NCBI RefSeq assembly: GCF_000143415.4
Contig: NW_003314280.1
Location: forward strand, 921,250 to 985,249
Direction of reading: 5' to 3'
Length of the DNA stretch: 64,000 nt
Source of the DNA: Selaginella moellendorffii
Lineage: Eukaryota > Streptophyta > Lycopodiopsida > Selaginellales > Selaginellaceae
The notes beneath the pieces are model-generated. The model was not told where the DNA came from. It did no database searches and saw only the letters and a list, made by a program, of their open reading frames with translations. Each line of letters begins with the position of its first letter. Position 1 is the stretch's first letter. Shown here piece after piece: positions 62,438-64,000 of the stretch. A program made the translations under genes and the position numbers.

Positions 62438-63531
62438 ATGAAGCTCAACATCGCCAATCCCACCACGGGATGTCAGAAGAAGGTCGACATTGACGACGAT
62501 CAGAAGCTGTAAGCTTGTCGCTTGGATCTCTGGATGGAATGGTGATTTTGTTCTCTTTTCGTGCAGGAAAATCTTCTATGAGAAGCGCATCTCGCAAGAG
62601 GTGCCCGGAGATGGGCTCGGAGAGGTGAATTCGTCGGCATTTGAGCTTTGCTGTTTGTTCTAAGATTTGCAGTGCAGGAATTCAAAGGCTATGTCTTCAA
62701 GATCATGGGAGGATGTGACAAGGATGGCTTCCCTATGAAGCAGGGCGTTCTCAAGACGAAGCGTGTGCGCCTCCTGTTAAACCGAGGTAAAACGATGCTT
62801 CTTTTTTCTTTTCTCCCTCTTTCGTTCTGATTTGAGATTCGTGACCAGGCGACACTTGCTTTCGTGGGTATGGGCGACGCGATGGTGAGCGGAGGAGGAA
62901 GTCAGTTCGTGGTTGCATTGTCAGCCATGATCTGTCTGTTCTCAATCTCGTGATTGTCAAGCAAGGTACTCCCATCTTTTCTGGTCTTTTTATTTTTTCC
63001 TCTTTGTTCATTTGATTTGATTCGTGATGTATTGTTTCTTCTTTCACGTTTGCAGGTGAGAAGCACTTACCCGATCTCACTGACACCGAGAAGCCACGGA
63101 TGAGGGGCCCTAAGAGAGCTAGCAAGATCCGCAAGCTCTTCAACCTCGACAAGGAGGACGATGTCCGCAAGTACGTGAACACGTACCGCCGGAATTTCAC
63201 GGCCCCCTCCGGTAAGTTCCTCCTCGGACCTTAAACCGTGCATCCAAACTCACTAGTGTCGTGTCGTGTCGTGAACTCCTAAAAACCAGGCAAGAAGCGC
63301 AGCAAGGCCCCCAAGATCCAGAGGCTGGTTACTCCGCGGACGCTGCAGAGAAAGCGCGATCGCATTGCCGAGAAGAAGAGGCGCGTCCAGAAGGCCAAAA
63401 CCGAGGCCGCCGAGTACCAAAAGCTGCTATCTCTTCGCCTCAAGGAGCAGCGAGAGCACAGGAGCGAGAGCTTGGCCAAGAGGCGGGCGTCTCGTCTCTC
63501 GGTCGCTTCCAAGAACTCCACCGACGTGTAA
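62438..63531 (+). CDS. RPS6: 40S ribosomal protein eS6
   Basis: eS6 is a small-subunit ribosomal protein and the classical end target of TOR-S6 kinase signalling. Six exons (62438-62508, 62567-62624, 62678-62786, 62849-62965, 63056-63211, 63290-63531) give 250 residues, exactly the plant length. Family sequence is continuous: [103 protein letters not shown] and [13 protein letters not shown]. The long basic C-terminal helix ends [17 protein letters not shown], with several serines after basic residues as expected for S6-kinase sites. A telo-box upstream suits coordinate control with other translation genes. Confidence 0.96.
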
Positions 63532-64000
63532 AACTCGATTGAGTTTTTTGTTCCTCTAAATTTTTGCTTAAAACGATCTTTCTCTACTTTACACTTCTTT
63601 TAGCTTAGCTAGTGATATCTATATTATAGAAGTGGCCAATCCTCTAGAGTTTTGACACCGGGGTCGAGCAAGTTGTCCAGGAACTGGTACATGTAGATTT
63701 TATCATCAAAAGTTTGTGGTGTTTTTTTCTTCCTCCAGGAGAAGGATTTGATTGAGTTGGAATGCTTTGCAGCCTCAAGTTTTTTGGAGGTGGCAAGAAT
63801 AAGGATGATTTGTTAAGGGATGCTATATAATGATAAGATGGATTTTAAGCAAAAGTCCAGATTATGCTATAACACTTTTCCAAAACCTCAATTGGCAAAT
63901 CCTTAAAGAAATAAAGTATTAATTTAAATTTAGCATAATGAATCACTATTGAGAATCTAGTCAAAACTATTATAATGTTATTTCTTACAAGAAAACTAAC
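63532..64000. other. 3' flank of eS6 to the window end
   Basis: No gene is seen. The sequence becomes AT-rich towards the end of the window. Confidence 0.5.

Noticed and set aside
1-64000. CRISPR arrays, bacterial operons, rRNA genes
   Set aside because: None seen; introns, gene families and spacing are those of a plant nuclear genome.

Overview
The window is nuclear DNA of a land plant, most probably the lycophyte Selaginella moellendorffii or a close relative. The evidence is the gene set (three plant PPR genes, a class III peroxidase, an NPF transporter, a plant O-fucosyltransferase, an LSI2-like transporter, GH81 proteins and a non-RD LRR receptor kinase), very short introns (mostly 48-75 bp), tight gene spacing, and GC-rich genes separated by AT-rich islands. 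I modelled splicing by hand. In every multi-exon model given with exon limits the exon lengths sum to a whole number of codons.

Layout. 1.5-2.9 kb: secreted pectate lyase. 4.2-9.9 kb: two tandem GH81 beta-1,3-glucanase or glucan-binding genes on either side of a PR-1-type CAP gene. 10.2-18.2 kb, minus strand: a PPR gene, the class III PI3-kinase VPS34, an ATG8-interacting (ATI-like) membrane protein and an LSI2-like efflux transporter. 18.5-21.8 kb: LRR receptor kinase. 21.8-28.9 kb: plastid aldo-keto reductase, a Ty3/gypsy element with 174-bp LTRs, and a broken partial copy of the reductase. 28.9-29.9 kb: AT-rich island with a MITE-like element and an S1/SPH-type secreted protein. 30-35.3 kb: isoflavone-reductase-like enzyme, NPF/POT transporter, HINT4-like histidine-triad enzyme. 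35.3-37.5 kb: no convincing gene, but a long foldback. 37.5-44.5 kb: O-fucosyltransferase, mitochondrial uL23 and an Obg GTPase back to back, class III peroxidase. 44.5-49.2 kb: AT-rich, with a second MITE-like copy, one unrecognised 424-residue protein and a decayed PHD finger. 49.2-63.5 kb: dense housekeeping block of short PPR, Ran, Alba, serine acetyltransferase, SAC1/SLT-type sulfate transporter, DYW PPR, delta-COP and ribosomal protein eS6.

How genes fit together. Several neighbours share a pathway: glucan hydrolysis or perception with PR-1; VPS34 with an ATG8-binding protein (autophagy); sulfate transporter with serine acetyltransferase (sulfate to cysteine) from one 237-bp divergent promoter; uL23m with Obg (mitochondrial large ribosomal subunit) from one 66-bp divergent promoter. 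Telo-box motifs (AACCCTA) lie close to the start of most housekeeping genes. These functional pairings are inferences from adjacency and not proof of co-regulation. At least four introns use GC instead of GT donors.
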